From CAYUPI01 sp964446585 (GTDB taxonomy: Bacteria > Verrucomicrobiota > Verrucomicrobiia > Limisphaerales > UBA8199), in contig CAYUPI010000018.1 in assembly GCA_964446585.1 (NCBI GenBank), positions 1-64,000 on the forward strand: 64,000 nucleotides of DNA. Direction: 5' to 3'. Shown one piece after another: positions 25,338 through 36,700 of this stretch. Both the position numbers and the translations under genes were made by a program. The notes under the pieces were generated by a model. The model was not told where the DNA came from, did no database searches, and worked only from the letters and a program-made list of their open reading frames with translations. Each line of letters begins with the position of its first letter. Positions within the stretch are counted from its first letter, which is position 1.

Positions 25338-26585
25338 TCAACTGCTGAAGGCGCCGAAGATGCGCTGCAGCCCGCGCCAGCGCGTTGGACTTTGCGGACT
25401 GGATAGGATCTCGCGGGTCTGCGCCCAATCCAGTTGCATTAGGAATCCGACGCTGTGCGCGCCGCGGCCGCTCGAGCGGATCGCGTCCACGCCGTAGGCA
25501 TAGCCGACCATCACTTTGACTGACTTGGTTTTGTAGAGGATACCGGCGCCGACGCCCGTGTGCCATTGGCCGGGCTGTTCGAGGCCGGACAGGTAGTTCA
25601 CCACGGCAGTCGTCAAGGTGCCATTGAAATTCCACCGCTCTTTGTCGTCGATCGGCACGATGTAATTGATGCCGAACAGGCCGAAATCTTTGGCGCTGAT
25701 TTCCTGGTAAAAATAACCGGGTAACGAAAGCGGGAACTCGGAGACCAACGGGAGCAGCGCGCCCAGGCGATAAGCGCTGAAGCGGTCCGCATCGACGCTC
25801 GTGCCCGCCGTCAAGCTCGCGTAAAAACTATGCTTCCACTCGGGCAGAGTATAGGCCAGCAGCGCCTCGCCCCAGATAAGGTGAGACTGAGGCTCGAGCG
25901 TGCGGTCGTTATAACCGTAAACGCCGTGGGACGAGCGGAACTGGCCTTCGTACCAGACTGAGAGCTCCATGGCGAGCGAGGGAAAGAGCGTCGGTTCGCG
26001 GCCGCCCCAGCGCAGGCCGGTGCGGACTGTGAACAGGCCGTGATCCGGCGGGAGCCGGAAATTCGGGTCGGTGTCACCGTTGCTGCTATAAGTCGAGTAG
26101 TGGGCCGTGCCGCGCACGATCCCGTACAATGGAATAGTCCGGCCCGGATTGAAGAGGTGATACAGGCTGAGCGAGAGCTCACCCCCGAAGCCGTCGAAAG
26201 ATTCCTTCCGGAGGTATTCACCTTGTCGAATCTCGGCGTAATCGTCGGCGAACCCGCCACCGGCGACACCGATGCCCAGATGCGTATTTTCGCCGAATGC
26301 CTGGCTGATGCCCAACTCGGAATCCAGGTACGTCGGGGCCACGGCCAGCCGCAGCGTCAGGTTGGTACGGAGAAACTCCGGCTTGTTTAGGTAATAAAAC
26401 GCGTATCCAGACAGCGGGGAATGGCCTTGCAATGCCGCGTTGTAGCCGAGCTGGATCAACTCGCGCTTTTCGGGATCGATTTGGCCGTAGGCACAAAATG
26501 CGCTGGCGCAGCCGGCGAGCCAAAACGACCAGCGTTGAATGCGAATCACGGGCCTTTCCCTAACCCACTTTTCGCGGCGGAGCAA
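25338..26585 (-). CDS. Predicted outer membrane beta-barrel protein
   Basis: A 415-residue protein with an N-terminal basic stretch and a signal peptide (about 19-35, LAGCASAFCAYGQ). The mature part alternates aromatic-rich amphipathic strands (for example YAFYYLNKPEFL, SLSLYHLF, FYASLTAG, VKVMVGYAYGV) as in transmembrane beta-barrels with roughly a dozen strands. I do not recognise a named family. An ATG nearer the signal peptide is not available, so the first 18 residues may be a leader artefact. Confidence 0.55.
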   Translation of the reverse strand: MLRREKWVRERPVIRIQRWSFWLAGCASAFCAYGQIDPEKRELIQLGYNAALQGHSPLSGYAFYYLNKPEFLRTNLTLRLAVAPTYLDSELGISQAFGENTHLGIGVAGGGFADDYAEIRQGEYLRKESFDGFGGELSLSLYHLFNPGRTIPLYGIVRGTAHYSTYSSNGDTDPNFRLPPDHGLFTVRTGLRWGGREPTLFPSLAMELSVWYEGQFRSSHGVYGYNDRTLEPQSHLIWGEALLAYTLPEWKHSFYASLTAGTSVDADRFSAYRLGALLPLVSEFPLSLPGYFYQEISAKDFGLFGINYIVPIDDKERWNFNGTLTTAVVNYLSGLEQPGQWHTGVGAGILYKTKSVKVMVGYAYGVDAIRSSGRGAHSVGFLMQLDWAQTREILSSPQSPTRWRGLQRIFGAFSS

Positions 26586-26649
26586 AGGGAAAACCCGAGT
26601 CCGGATTAAGAACTTGGTCGAGAAGCGTGATTTGCGCTATGGTGGGCCG

Positions 26650-27051
26650 ATGAACAAAGCCAACAAACTGCTGCACACCCGCTACCGTGTCAACGATTTG
26701 GAGCGCACAGTCAGGTTCTACAAAGAAGTGCTCGGGCTGGAAGAAGTGCGGCGGCACAAATCAGCACGCGGGTCGGAGTTGGCGTTTCTCAAGGCGCCCG
26801 GCAGCGAGGAGCTCATCGAGCTTTGTTTCTTCCCCGCCAGCGGCCCGGTGCAGGTGCAGCCGGATCTGACGCACCTGGCGTTTGAGGTCGATAGCCTCGA
26901 GGAATTCGGCGCGCATCTCGCCAAACTGGGGATCAAATACTCCGATGGGCCCCATTTGAAGCCGGACGGCGGCGGAATTGCGTTCATTGACGCGCCTGAA
27001 GGATACGAGATCGAGCTCATTCAGATGGCGAAGGAAGGACCGGGCTATTGA
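26650..27051 (+). CDS. VOC/glyoxalase-type protein
   Basis: A 133-residue vicinal oxygen chelate protein made of two beta-alpha-beta-beta-beta modules. It has LLHTRYRVNDLERTVRFYKE at the N-terminus, LIELCFF ending the first module, LTHLAFEV starting the second and YEIELIQM ending it. The metal ligands of glyoxalase I (His, Glu, His, Glu) are all plausible here (H9, E57, H77, E126 by position), so it could be a lactoylglutathione lyase, but this is not provable from the sequence. The long in-frame extension upstream is rejected because it runs through non-family sequence. Confidence 0.8.
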   Translation: MNKANKLLHTRYRVNDLERTVRFYKEVLGLEEVRRHKSARGSELAFLKAPGSEELIELCFFPASGPVQVQPDLTHLAFEVDSLEEFGAHLAKLGIKYSDGPHLKPDGGGIAFIDAPEGYEIELIQMAKEGPGY

Positions 27052-27058
27052 GGGAAAT

Positions 27059-27187
27059 CCGAAGGCCGCAGCCCGAAGGAATGCCGAAATCCGAAAGAAA
27101 TCCGAATGTCGAAATCCGAACCGAGACATCGAAGGCGCGCGTGTCCCGTTTCGGACTTCGGGCTTCTTTCGTCATTCGTCATTTTTC
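27059..27187. repeat. Inverted heptamer repeat with 4-nt spacers
   Basis: The left half (27059-27122) is built of 7-bp units starting CCGAA (CCGAAGG, CCGCAGC, CCGAAGG, CCGAAAT, CCGAAAG, and so on), broken by the 4-nt spacers AATG and AAAT. The right half (27150-27187) consists of TTCGGAC, TTCGGGC, spacer TTCT, then TTCGTCA twice. The halves are roughly complementary, so the RNA could fold into a long imperfect hairpin. It ends four bases before the likely GTG start of folP. Confidence 0.7.
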
Positions 27188-27190
27188 CAG

Positions 27191-28033
27191 GTGATTCTTA
27201 GAGCGCGTCAGTTTGAATACACTTTCCCTCGGCCGGCGCTGGTGATGGGGATAGTGAATGTCACGCCGGACTCGTTTTCTGACGGCGGACAATTCCTCGA
27301 TCCGCAGACGGCAGTAGCCCACGCGCTGGAGCTAATCGAGCAAGGCGCGGAGATTATTGATATCGGTGGGGAGTCGACGCGACCACGTTCGGCGCCGGTG
27401 GCAGAAGCGGAGGAGCTCCGCCGGGTAATGCCGGTGCTGGAGCAACTGGCCGGGCGCGTGCGGGTGCCAATCTCGATCGACACCACCAAGCCGGCTGTGG
27501 CGCGCGCGGCCTTGCAGGCCGGGGCCAGCATGGTCAATGACGTGGCCGCCAATCGGGCCGATGACGACATGTGGCGGATCGTGGCGGCGGCCCGCGCCGG
27601 CTACGTGTGCCTGCACATGCAAGGCACCCCCCAAACCATGCAGGCCAATCCCGCTTATGACAATGTGACTCGGGAGGTCACCGAGTTTTTTTTGGACCGC
27701 CTGCGGAGATTGAAAGGTTGCGGAATCGGACCAGAGCAAACTATATTGGATCCCGGGATCGGTTTTGGGAAAACGCTCGAGCATAATTTGGAATTGCTTG
27801 GGGCGCTGCGCGGTTTCACGGCGCTGGGACGTCCGGTGCTCGTAGGCGTATCGCGCAAGTCATTTATGGGCGAACTGCTCGGCGCCGGACCTGCCGAGAG
27901 GTTGCCAGCGGCGCTGGCCTGTGCCTGCCTGGCGGTCGAAGCGGGGGCGCAGCTTATCCGCGCCCACGACGTGGCCGCGACTCTTCAGGCGATTCGGATG
28001 GCTGAGGCGCTCCTGGCAAAACGGACAGAATAA
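27191..28033 (+). CDS. folP: Dihydropteroate synthase
   Basis: A 280-residue dihydropteroate synthase, joining p-aminobenzoate to the pterin diphosphate in folate synthesis. Motifs are complete: VMGIVNVTPDSFSDGG, IIDIGGESTRP, VPISIDTTKP, ILDPGIGFGKT, and GVSRKSFMG. A GTG start at 27191 gives the standard N-terminus; the ATG at 27245 would remove the first strand. The start sits directly behind a heptamer repeat, leaving no obvious ribosome binding site. The stop overlaps the cdaA start by one base. Confidence 0.9.
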   Translation: MILRARQFEYTFPRPALVMGIVNVTPDSFSDGGQFLDPQTAVAHALELIEQGAEIIDIGGESTRPRSAPVAEAEELRRVMPVLEQLAGRVRVPISIDTTKPAVARAALQAGASMVNDVAANRADDDMWRIVAAARAGYVCLHMQGTPQTMQANPAYDNVTREVTEFFLDRLRRLKGCGIGPEQTILDPGIGFGKTLEHNLELLGALRGFTALGRPVLVGVSRKSFMGELLGAGPAERLPAALACACLAVEAGAQLIRAHDVAATLQAIRMAEALLAKRTE

Positions 28034-28908
28034 TGTGGCACCTGGTTCAACACCACTGGCGTGACGGGTTGGAAATCCTGATCCTGACGTTGGGGATCTA
28101 TTCCGTGTTTCGATTTGTGCGCGGCACACGCGGTGCGCCGGTGGTCACCGGTTTCATGGTGGTGCTGCTGGCGGTCGTGCTCGTCAGTTTTCTGCTCAAA
28201 CTCGAAGAGCTGAAATATCTGCTGGGAGTCTTTTCGGCGGCCTTTGTGGTGGCGGTGCTGGTGATATTTCAACCGGAACTGCGCCGGATGCTGGCGGAGC
28301 TGGGCACCCTGCCATTTTTCACCACCGCTCACGAGCAACGCGAAAACATCGAGGTCGTCATCCAAACCGTTGAGCGCCTGGCCGAGGTGCGCATCGGCGC
28401 GCTGATCGCCATCGAGCAATCCATCCAGCTTCAGGAGGCGGTCGAATCCGGCATCGTGGTGGATTGCCAGGCCACGCCCGAGATGCTGGAAACGATTTTC
28501 TTCCCGAATAACGCCATCCATGACGGCGGGGTCATTCTCAAAGGCGACCGCATCGCGTTCGCCGCCTGCATCTTTCCCCTGACACAGCGGCAGGACCTGA
28601 ACAAGTCACTCGGCACGCGGCATCGGGCGGCGATCGGTTTGACCGAAGAGACTGACGCCGTTGTGGTCGCAGTGTCGGAAGAAACGGGAGCGATCTCGCA
28701 CGCCTACAAGGGAACATTGGTGCGGAACGTGACATTGGAAGAGCTGCGAGCGTTTTTGACGTCGATGCTGGTCACTCCGGCCCGGTCACGGCAGTGGTTG
28801 TATTGGATCAGGTCCTGGACGGGAGGCGGCGAAAAAGCCGGCCCGGTGTCCGAAGCCAAGGACCAGGCGCCCGAAACGACTTCGAATACAACCAGCCTGG
28901 CCAAATGA
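28033..28908 (+). CDS. cdaA: Diadenylate cyclase CdaA
   Basis: A 291-residue cyclic di-AMP synthase. Three membrane segments (about 12-85) precede a DAC domain with the DGG at 164-166 (most relatives have DGA), the GTRHRAA motif at 194-200 with its nucleotide-binding RHR, and VSEETG at 214-219. It makes c-di-AMP from two ATP at the membrane. The stop overlaps the next gene (ATGA), whose product is its regulator. The Ala-to-Gly change is a mild deviation. C-terminal 40 residues are a polar tail. Confidence 0.9.
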   Translation: MWHLVQHHWRDGLEILILTLGIYSVFRFVRGTRGAPVVTGFMVVLLAVVLVSFLLKLEELKYLLGVFSAAFVVAVLVIFQPELRRMLAELGTLPFFTTAHEQRENIEVVIQTVERLAEVRIGALIAIEQSIQLQEAVESGIVVDCQATPEMLETIFFPNNAIHDGGVILKGDRIAFAACIFPLTQRQDLNKSLGTRHRAAIGLTEETDAVVVAVSEETGAISHAYKGTLVRNVTLEELRAFLTSMLVTPARSRQWLYWIRSWTGGGEKAGPVSEAKDQAPETTSNTTSLAK

Positions 28909-29330
28909 TCGGCTTTCTCCGCCAACTCTTCGTTCACGATTTCTGGCTCAAGCTCTTCTCGCTCATGCTGGCGCTGCTAATCTGGCTGACGGCCTCGATG
29001 GCGATTCAAAAGGGCGGCCCGCCGGTGACGCCGCTCGACCTGGCGCCCGAGGAGCGCACTTTTTCAAACCTGCCGGTCCTGGTGATCTCCTCCGCGCAGG
29101 ACGTGCGGAATTTCAAGGTCCAGCCGGACAGAGTGGAGGTGACGGTGCGGGGCGACGCCAAGACGGTGCGCGCGCTGCGGGCAAACCAGATCCGGGCGCG
29201 CGTGGACCTAACGGACGTCGAAACCGCGGGTGAACTCAAGGAGCGGATTGAAGTGTCAGTGCCGTCGGGCATCTCGCATGTGCGGGTCGAGCCGTCGGAG
29301 GTGCAGGTCATCTTTCCGCCCAAACCATGA
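28905..29330 (+). CDS. cdaR: CdaA regulator CdaR (YbbR domain)
   Basis: A 141-residue protein with one membrane segment (about 12-35) and one YbbR domain with the usual FSNLPVLV and VEVTVRGDAKTV elements. In Firmicutes CdaR has several YbbR repeats and controls CdaA activity; here it has only one, so it is a minimal form. It is read from an ATG overlapping the cdaA stop and overlaps glmM at its own end, so the three are translationally coupled. Confidence 0.8.
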   Translation: MIGFLRQLFVHDFWLKLFSLMLALLIWLTASMAIQKGGPPVTPLDLAPEERTFSNLPVLVISSAQDVRNFKVQPDRVEVTVRGDAKTVRALRANQIRARVDLTDVETAGELKERIEVSVPSGISHVRVEPSEVQVIFPPKP

Positions 29331-30745
29331 CGTCGCCGAAAAGGATCTTTGGGACTGATGGAGTCCGGGGCACAGCCAATATCGAGCCGGTGACGGCCGA
29401 GACCGCGCTCAAGCTGGGGCGCGCCGCCGGCCATGTGTTCAAGAACCTGGCGAATCGGCCACGGGATTATGGACGGCACAAAATCGTCCTGGGCAAGGAC
29501 ACACGCCTGTCGGGTTACATGCTCGAGAACGCGCTTTCGTCGGGCATCCTCTCTCTGGGAGTGGACGTGCTTTTCATCGGACCGCTGCCGACACCCGGCG
29601 TGGCCTACGTCACGCGCAGCCTGCGCGCCGATGCCGGCATCGTCATCACCGCCTCCCACAACCCGTACGATGACAACGGAATCAAATTCTTTCGCGCGGA
29701 CGGTTACAAGCTGGACGACAAAATCGAATATGAGATCGAACGGCTGGTGTTTACCGGCGAGATTGAGACGATCCGGCCGACGGCGGACGAGATCGGCAAG
29801 GCGGTGCGCATCGATGACGCGCTGGGCCGGTACATCGAGCAGGCGAAAGCCTCGTTCCCGCGTGGCCAGACCCTCGAGGGCCTGCGCATCGTCGTGGATT
29901 GCGCTAACGGCGCCGCCTACAAATCCACACCTTGCGTCCTGCGGGAACTGGGCGCCGAAGTCATCGTTTACGGCAATCAACCGGACGGAAAAAACATCAA
30001 CAAAGACTGCGGTTCGATGCATCCTCGGCTGATGTGCCAGAAAGTCTGGGAACACCGGGCGGATTTGGGGCTGGCGCATGATGGCGACGGCGATCGGGTA
30101 TTGTTGTGCGACGAGCGGGGTTCGCTGATCGATGGTGATGACATGATGGCCATCGCCGGTTTGGAGATGCTGGCGCAGGGAACGCTGGCGGAGAAAACGC
30201 TCGTCTGCACGCTGATGAGCAACGCTGGGCTGGAAGCGGCCATGATTGCAGCCGGCGGACGCCTCGTCCGCACCGCGGTCGGAGATCGCAATATCATTGA
30301 TGAAATGCTGTGCCATGGCTTTAATTTTGGCGGGGAGCAAAGCGGTCATTTGGTCTTTTGCGATTACAGCACAACGGGCGACGGCCTGATCGCGGCGCTT
30401 CAGATCCTCCGGACGATGAAATCTCGGCAGCAGCCTCTGTCGAAGCTGGCCCAATGCTGGACGCGCTTCCCGCAAATCGTGACCAACATCATCGTGCGCG
30501 AGAAGCCGCCGTTGGAAGAGCTGGCGAACGTGCCCCAACTGCTCGCCGAAGCCGAAGCCGAGCTCAAAACGCAGAATGGGCGTGTCTTTCTCCGATACTC
30601 GGGCACCGAACCCAAGGCTCGCCTGCTGCTGGAGGGCCGCGATGCTCCCACGCTGGAGAAGTGGAACCGGAAGATCGCCGAGGCGATCCGGAAAGAGATC
30701 GGCAAGACCGAAACTGCCGGGCATTCCGCCGTTTCCAGCCGGTAA
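29327..30745 (+). CDS. glmM: Phosphoglucosamine mutase
   Basis: A 472-residue phosphohexomutase that turns glucosamine-6-phosphate into glucosamine-1-phosphate for peptidoglycan and lipopolysaccharide. Landmarks: N-terminal FGTDGVRG, the phosphoserine loop TASHNP with S110, the magnesium motif DGDGDR (252-257), the sugar loop GGEQSGH and the phosphate loop RYSGTEP near the end. It ends the cdaA-cdaR-glmM unit, the same trio as in Bacillus and other Firmicutes, where GlmM binds and restrains CdaA. It converges on the giant secreted protein gene with an 18-base gap. Confidence 0.9.
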   Translation: MTSPKRIFGTDGVRGTANIEPVTAETALKLGRAAGHVFKNLANRPRDYGRHKIVLGKDTRLSGYMLENALSSGILSLGVDVLFIGPLPTPGVAYVTRSLRADAGIVITASHNPYDDNGIKFFRADGYKLDDKIEYEIERLVFTGEIETIRPTADEIGKAVRIDDALGRYIEQAKASFPRGQTLEGLRIVVDCANGAAYKSTPCVLRELGAEVIVYGNQPDGKNINKDCGSMHPRLMCQKVWEHRADLGLAHDGDGDRVLLCDERGSLIDGDDMMAIAGLEMLAQGTLAEKTLVCTLMSNAGLEAAMIAAGGRLVRTAVGDRNIIDEMLCHGFNFGGEQSGHLVFCDYSTTGDGLIAALQILRTMKSRQQPLSKLAQCWTRFPQIVTNIIVREKPPLEELANVPQLLAEAEAELKTQNGRVFLRYSGTEPKARLLLEGRDAPTLEKWNRKIAEAIRKEIGKTETAGHSAVSSR

Positions 30746-30763
30746 TCAAAAAACTGCTGCGAC

Positions 30764-33700
30764 CTACTTGAACAGCCGATAGAACTTCGGGCCGGGGCCG
30801 AGCATGTCGTAGACGACAAATTCGTTGCCTTCGATGGATACCGGCAGACCCAGATCGTACCACGGACCGGCCACCGATGTCGCGTACTGGAGCCTGTAGC
30901 CGAACGCGGTAGTCGGCCAGGAAATCCGGACCAGATTGCCCGGCACGATTCTGATCTTGAGCACGGGCTGCATCGTCGCCGGCGGTACTTGCAGCACCTG
31001 AACGAAGCCGCTGAACCCAGGTGGAAGCTCGAACGTGGGGCAGGTGGTCGTCGCAACGACTGTGCCAAGCAGGTTCCAGACGGGCGGGAAGAGCGTTGTC
31101 GAAAATCGGATCTGGTAGATTTCGCCCACGACTCCGTTCCATTGGACCAGCGTGCCATGGGGCGGGGCCAGAGGAGTGAGCGTCATGTTCAGCGGCAGCG
31201 CGCTCAGGAGCAGGCCGTTGGTCGGCGTCACGGCGCGGATGGTGTAAGTGACGTTGAAGTTCTCATTGTTGTAAACGCCGAGGAACCAGTTACCACGCAA
31301 ATCGGGATTGTCGAAACTGGCGCGGACGACAATTTGCTCGGGCTTGACGCCCGCCTGGAAGCTGCCGTCGAAGTAGGGGGCCATGCCCGGAGGCACATCC
31401 TTTTGCAAGACGAGGTCGGCATCGCCGCCCAGGTTGTAAAGCTCGAACAGGAGCGCATCCACCGCGTTGGTGACGGTGAATTCGTAGAAGAAAAAGCGCG
31501 GCGGTCCGGGCGGGGCAATGTACGGATTGGCTTTCCCGGCAATATAGGGAACGCCATTGGTCAAAGGGATGAGCGTGGGGTAATTGGTGCTCCAGCAAGC
31601 CTGGATGGTGAAGGGCACGTCGGACACCGCCGAGTTAAAGACGCCGACATACCAGCGGTTGGTCTGGATGGGGAAAGGCGTGCTGTTGGTGACAACGAGG
31701 ACAATCTCATCATTGGTGCACGGCTGAGCGCTGATGTAATCGTACTGGCCCAGATCGGGCAGCGGGAGATGCTCGCTGACGACAATCGTCAGATTGCTGT
31801 TGGCGCCGGTGAGCCAAAGCGTGGCTTCCAGCGGCGGGCTGCCGGGCGGCACGGCGTTGGTCGGCACGTCGAACTGGAAGTAGCGTGGAATGCCGGCGGT
31901 GCCGACGACGAAATTCGGCGTTGGCTGGCAGTTGGCCAGCGTGACGATGTCGAAGCAGACGGCGAGCGAGAAATCGACCGCCACGGGGTTGGGATTGGTG
32001 AGCGCGAGGAAATAGGGCTGGCCGATGAGCAGTGGCGGGAGCGAGTTGGTGGTCAGGATGTTCAAGCCGTTGCTGACGAGCGGTGCGATGAGAGCCAGGT
32101 CGGCCGCGCCCGGAAAATTGGTTTGATTGAACAAAATCGTGACCGGCGCGGGATTGGTGGTGAATCGCGCATTGGCGAAGCCGAGAATATTGGTGGCCAT
32201 AGTGGCCCACTGCGGCACTTCGACGATAAAGTACTGAATGCCGCCGGGCGCCAGTGTGCTGACATACGGCACACAATGCGAAAGCGAAACGACCGGCGGT
32301 GGATTGCTGGGCTGCAGATGAAACGCGAGCTGCCAATCCACGAGCTGCGTCAGGTCGTTGGTTGCACCCGCCCGATTGTCCCAAATTTCCAGGCGCCACG
32401 CACCGAAGGCATCCTGGCCGTTGAGTTGAGAGAGCGGTTCCTCCGGTTGATAGTTCAACTCGGCGGGCAACTCGACCAGCGTGACGGCATCGATCTGGCT
32501 GCCGGGCAGGAGGCTCTGCAAGCGGAGCACCTCATTGGTGCGCAACGCGGTGAAGGTGAAACTGTGAGGAGTCCACGTCGAGTTATCACCATAGCCGACG
32601 CTCTGTTGTTCGCCATCGAGCTGGGCGCTGACCTTGGCGAGGCTGAGGGCAGGCGGCGCGGCGCGGTCGGCCTTGCCTAAGGTCCCTCTGGCGGCGATCG
32701 CAACGATTTCCGGCCCGGTCAGCGCGCGATCATAAGCGGTCAGCTCATCGATGTAACCGCGGAACGGTTCGGACGCTTCGCCGCGGCTGCGATTGCCGAT
32801 GGCGACGCCCGGGCTGAAAGCGGGATCGAGGTCGCGGAACGGGCGTCGGGAGGTGAACCCGTCCACGCCTGGTTCGGGCTCCGGATGCAGCAACAGGTTG
32901 GTGACTTGCTGGCCATTGACGTACAAGCGAAGTTGGTTGGTGGGCCAGGGCGGGTTGTTGGTCCATTGAACATTGCTTTCGAACACCGCCGCGACATGCT
33001 GCCAGACTCTGCCAACCACCGTGTTTTCAGCTTCAACGGTCATGCCGCAATCACCGCTATTGGCCCCCTCGATATGAAAGAGCAGTGCAAAACCGTTCGG
33101 GGCGCTCTGTTCGACAGCGAAATAATACGGGTCCAGGCAGAAGCGCGAATCGCCGCGGAAAAAGATCTGTTCGATCACGCGTTCCTCGGATAGGGCCTGG
33201 AGTGACAGAATGTAGTCATTGGTCTGCGGGAGCGGCCGAATCCAGCCTTCAATACTAAAGCTATTAGTGAACCGGAGGTTGGGCGGGTCACCCAGTTCGA
33301 TCTTGCTGGCGAGATCGGGCTGGCCGTTGGTGCCATGGCTGAGCATGCCGGGGAAAAACAGGCCGTTGAGGCCAACCTCGCGCACGAACGAATTGGTGGC
33401 GCCGTTGATGAACGCGCCGTGGTTGCCGCCCAGCAAATCTGCCGCTCGCTGGCTTAGCGGCTCCTGGTCGCCATTCCACCAACCAGCCGCGCAGGGTCCG
33501 CGGACGGAGTAGTTGAGCTGGTAGCGGTGGCCGGGGATTACCGGCAGCGCGCATTCGACGGCCCCTGAAGCCAGGGCGACAAAATTACTGCTCACCGCCT
33601 CGCCGCTCGCGTTCGTCACGACCGTGACGGGCGCATTGGCCACCGTCCAGTTGAGCTGTCCGATGGCTGGCGAATTGAGGCTGCCGGGAAGCACAGCGCC

Positions 33701-36700
33701 GACGCTGTATACGCCTTGTGTGGCATTCTCGAAGCCATTCGAAAACACGAGGAACGGCGGGAAATTCGTGGTCAGATAAGGCGCGGGCGCGAATTTGATC
33801 GGGACCGGCGCCAGGTTCGTATCATCGGTGAAGTGCAGTAGGCCGTCGAAGAAGTTCGTCACGACGGACGAGAGCACAAAGTCATCCAGAGCGGCGCCGG
33901 GGCATCCCACCGGACGAAGGACGATCGGCGCCAGATTCGTCGCCGGTCCATTGGTGCCGGCGAACAGGAGCGCGTTGGTGAAATCGATCGTGTTGATTTC
34001 CCATTGCGGCCCGGTGACGTTCCAATTCAGTCCGTTGACAAAATTCGTGATGAGGATGCCGGTAATTTCAACTGTGTTGGTCACCGGACAGATTAGAGCG
34101 TTGGTATCATACTTGCCTCGGTTCGTCGCGCCGGCAATCGCCGCGATCTCGCAATCGCACAGCGCGCGCTCATAGATGCTGAATTCGTCGAGGCCGCCCT
34201 GGAAGGCGACAGTACCGGCGGCGGTGGGCGCCGCGTGATAGCCGAAATAAAGATCGCCCGAGGTTCGAGGGACAAAGCTGCCGGCGGAGATGGCCTGGGC
34301 CACGACCTGAGTGCCATTGACATACAATCGCGCCGTGAGCGTCGCCGCATCGTAGCTGAGAGCGACGTGCTGCCACGCGGAGTTGGTGGGCGAGACGGCG
34401 TTCGTGACGATCAAGGCGGGTGTATCGATGGCGTGTGGCTGGGAGTTGGTGTCCCAGAAATTGGCGGAGAGTGAGCCCGGACCGCCAGTACCCGTGAAAT
34501 TGCCCGAGAGCCAGAACTGGACGCCGACCGGCGGCACATTAGTGCTGTTCAGATCGTTCCATTCCACCAGCGGCGCGGCATTGGTAATATTTGCGGGATT
34601 GATCCATCCTTCGATCGTCAGGCCCGGCCGAGTCCCCAAATCCAGCTCGGGGCAGCGCGGCACCGTCACGCTCGTGGCCACGCCATCGCCCAGGAAGCTC
34701 CGGCCCACTTCACCCGGGACGAACAGCGGGCTGCCGCAGAGCGTGCCATCATGTCCGCCGAAGATATCCGTCCCATCGTCATCGAACGGCCACCAGCCGA
34801 CCATGCCGATGATATAGGGTGAGTGGGTGACCTTGAAGCTGAGCCGGTAAGACGTCGAGTTGGTGGTTGGCAACGTGTTCGAGATCACGCCTTCGCCGAG
34901 CACGAGAATGTTATTGTCCCGCCAAAGCTCGTTCAAATCGCGGACCACGGCGACGGAGTTCGTCAGCACGCTCCAATGCGCGAGGTTGGCGCCGGGCCGA
35001 TAGAGGCCGACCGGGGCCTGTTCGAAATCGTTGGTGTAAAAGGCCGCCAGGTTTGTCACGGCGAATACCGGCAGACCGAGGCTATTGGTCGAGACGCTGA
35101 ACGTGCCCAGGCCCGTGGTCGAGAGCGCGCCCCGATCTTCAAACAACAGAATGCGCGTGCCATTCGGGCTGATCAGCGTGATGGCCAGATCGGAAACGCG
35201 CGGATGCTTAAGAAGCAAACCGACGTCGAGCGAGGAAATCTGGAAGTGGCTCGCGACGAAATTGGTCACGGTCGTCACCGCGTCGTCCAGGATCGTCACC
35301 GCGTTGGTTAGGGTGAACTGCCGAATCACCGGCACGGCGACGCCAATGTCGATCTCCGCCACGATGTGAACCGTGACCGGGCCGGCCCCCAGGTTGCAGA
35401 CCCGCACGACGTATTCGCCACCGCTGAGCGGCGGAACGTCGTTGAGGTCGATCGTGATTGAGCTTCCCGCCGAGTTCACAAAGTTGCTCTTGCACTGGGT
35501 CGAAATGCCGTTGAGCGGGCACACTTCGAACGTAAGCGGTCCGGTGCCCGAGAGCAGGCTGATGGTCACGGTCAGGTTCGTCGCGTCAGGAGGCACGATC
35601 ACGAAATCCTCGCGGCAAGCGCCGGACTCGATCGTCGCGGTGAGTCCGTTGGTCAAGTCCTGCTGTTTCTCGAGGAAGACGAAGAATGCCAGGTTGGTAC
35701 CGAGGTGATTATGTTGGCGATCGACCATGGTGAACCGCCACTGCCGGCCGGCGCGCTGGCCGGCAAAATCGTGCAGGCTGCCCGGACCATCAGTGTGTTG
35801 CGCCCCTGGCACATTGCGTTCACTGCTGTCATCATAGATGAATGTGGCGTTGGTCACACCCTGGTCGAGGGTATTGTTGTTGAGCACGGCAAAAGTCTGG
35901 CCGCCCTCGTGAGTCAGCGAACCGAACAGGTCACCCATCAATTCGTGACTCAGCCGGTTGGTCACGATAACACGGTGGAGCAGCGTCGAGGGGTTGGGCG
36001 CAAAGGCGACAATGATTGTCGAGCCCGGCCGGGTCGTCGTGGCGTCGGGAATGACAGCGGGCGCCGGGATTCCGCGCACCGTCGCGTTGCCATTCGAATC
36101 CGTGCTGCTGAACGGCAGGGCGCTGATGATCGCAGCAAGCGAGTATTCGGCCGAGCGCTGATCTTCGGCTTTGACGCCGATGTAATAAGTGGTGTTCGGG
36201 ATCGCGTTGCTCAGGAGCACGGTCTCGGTGCCACCGCGGCCGAGGGACTTGAAAGCGTTGCTGATCGCCAGCGGGGCCAGGTTCGTCAGATTGGAATCGA
36301 GCGAGACATAAAGATCAATGTCGGCTTCGACACGCGAGGAGTTCGTGCCCTCTTCGCCCTCGCGGGCGCCCATGACCGGGAGCGCAAGGTTGGGCGGGAC
36401 GAACGTCGCAAAGGCGGCGTTGGTGAACCGGGCGGTGTTGGTGTTTGCGAACGTGTAGAAATGCCACTGATTGGTCATCCCCAGGGTGATGAGGGCGTTG
36501 GCGTCGGTCGGATCGGCAATGTTATTTGTGCCGAGCAACGGCGTGTTGGCGCCGACGTACTGGTGAATCAAAATGGCGCCGAAATTGTCAGGATTGTCCG
36601 GGCCGAATGTATTCGTGATGACGGTGACGAACAGCGCAGTCGTGGAAAGGTCTGTTTCCGTCGTCAGAGAAAGCGCGTTCGTCAGGTCTCCATCGCCGCT

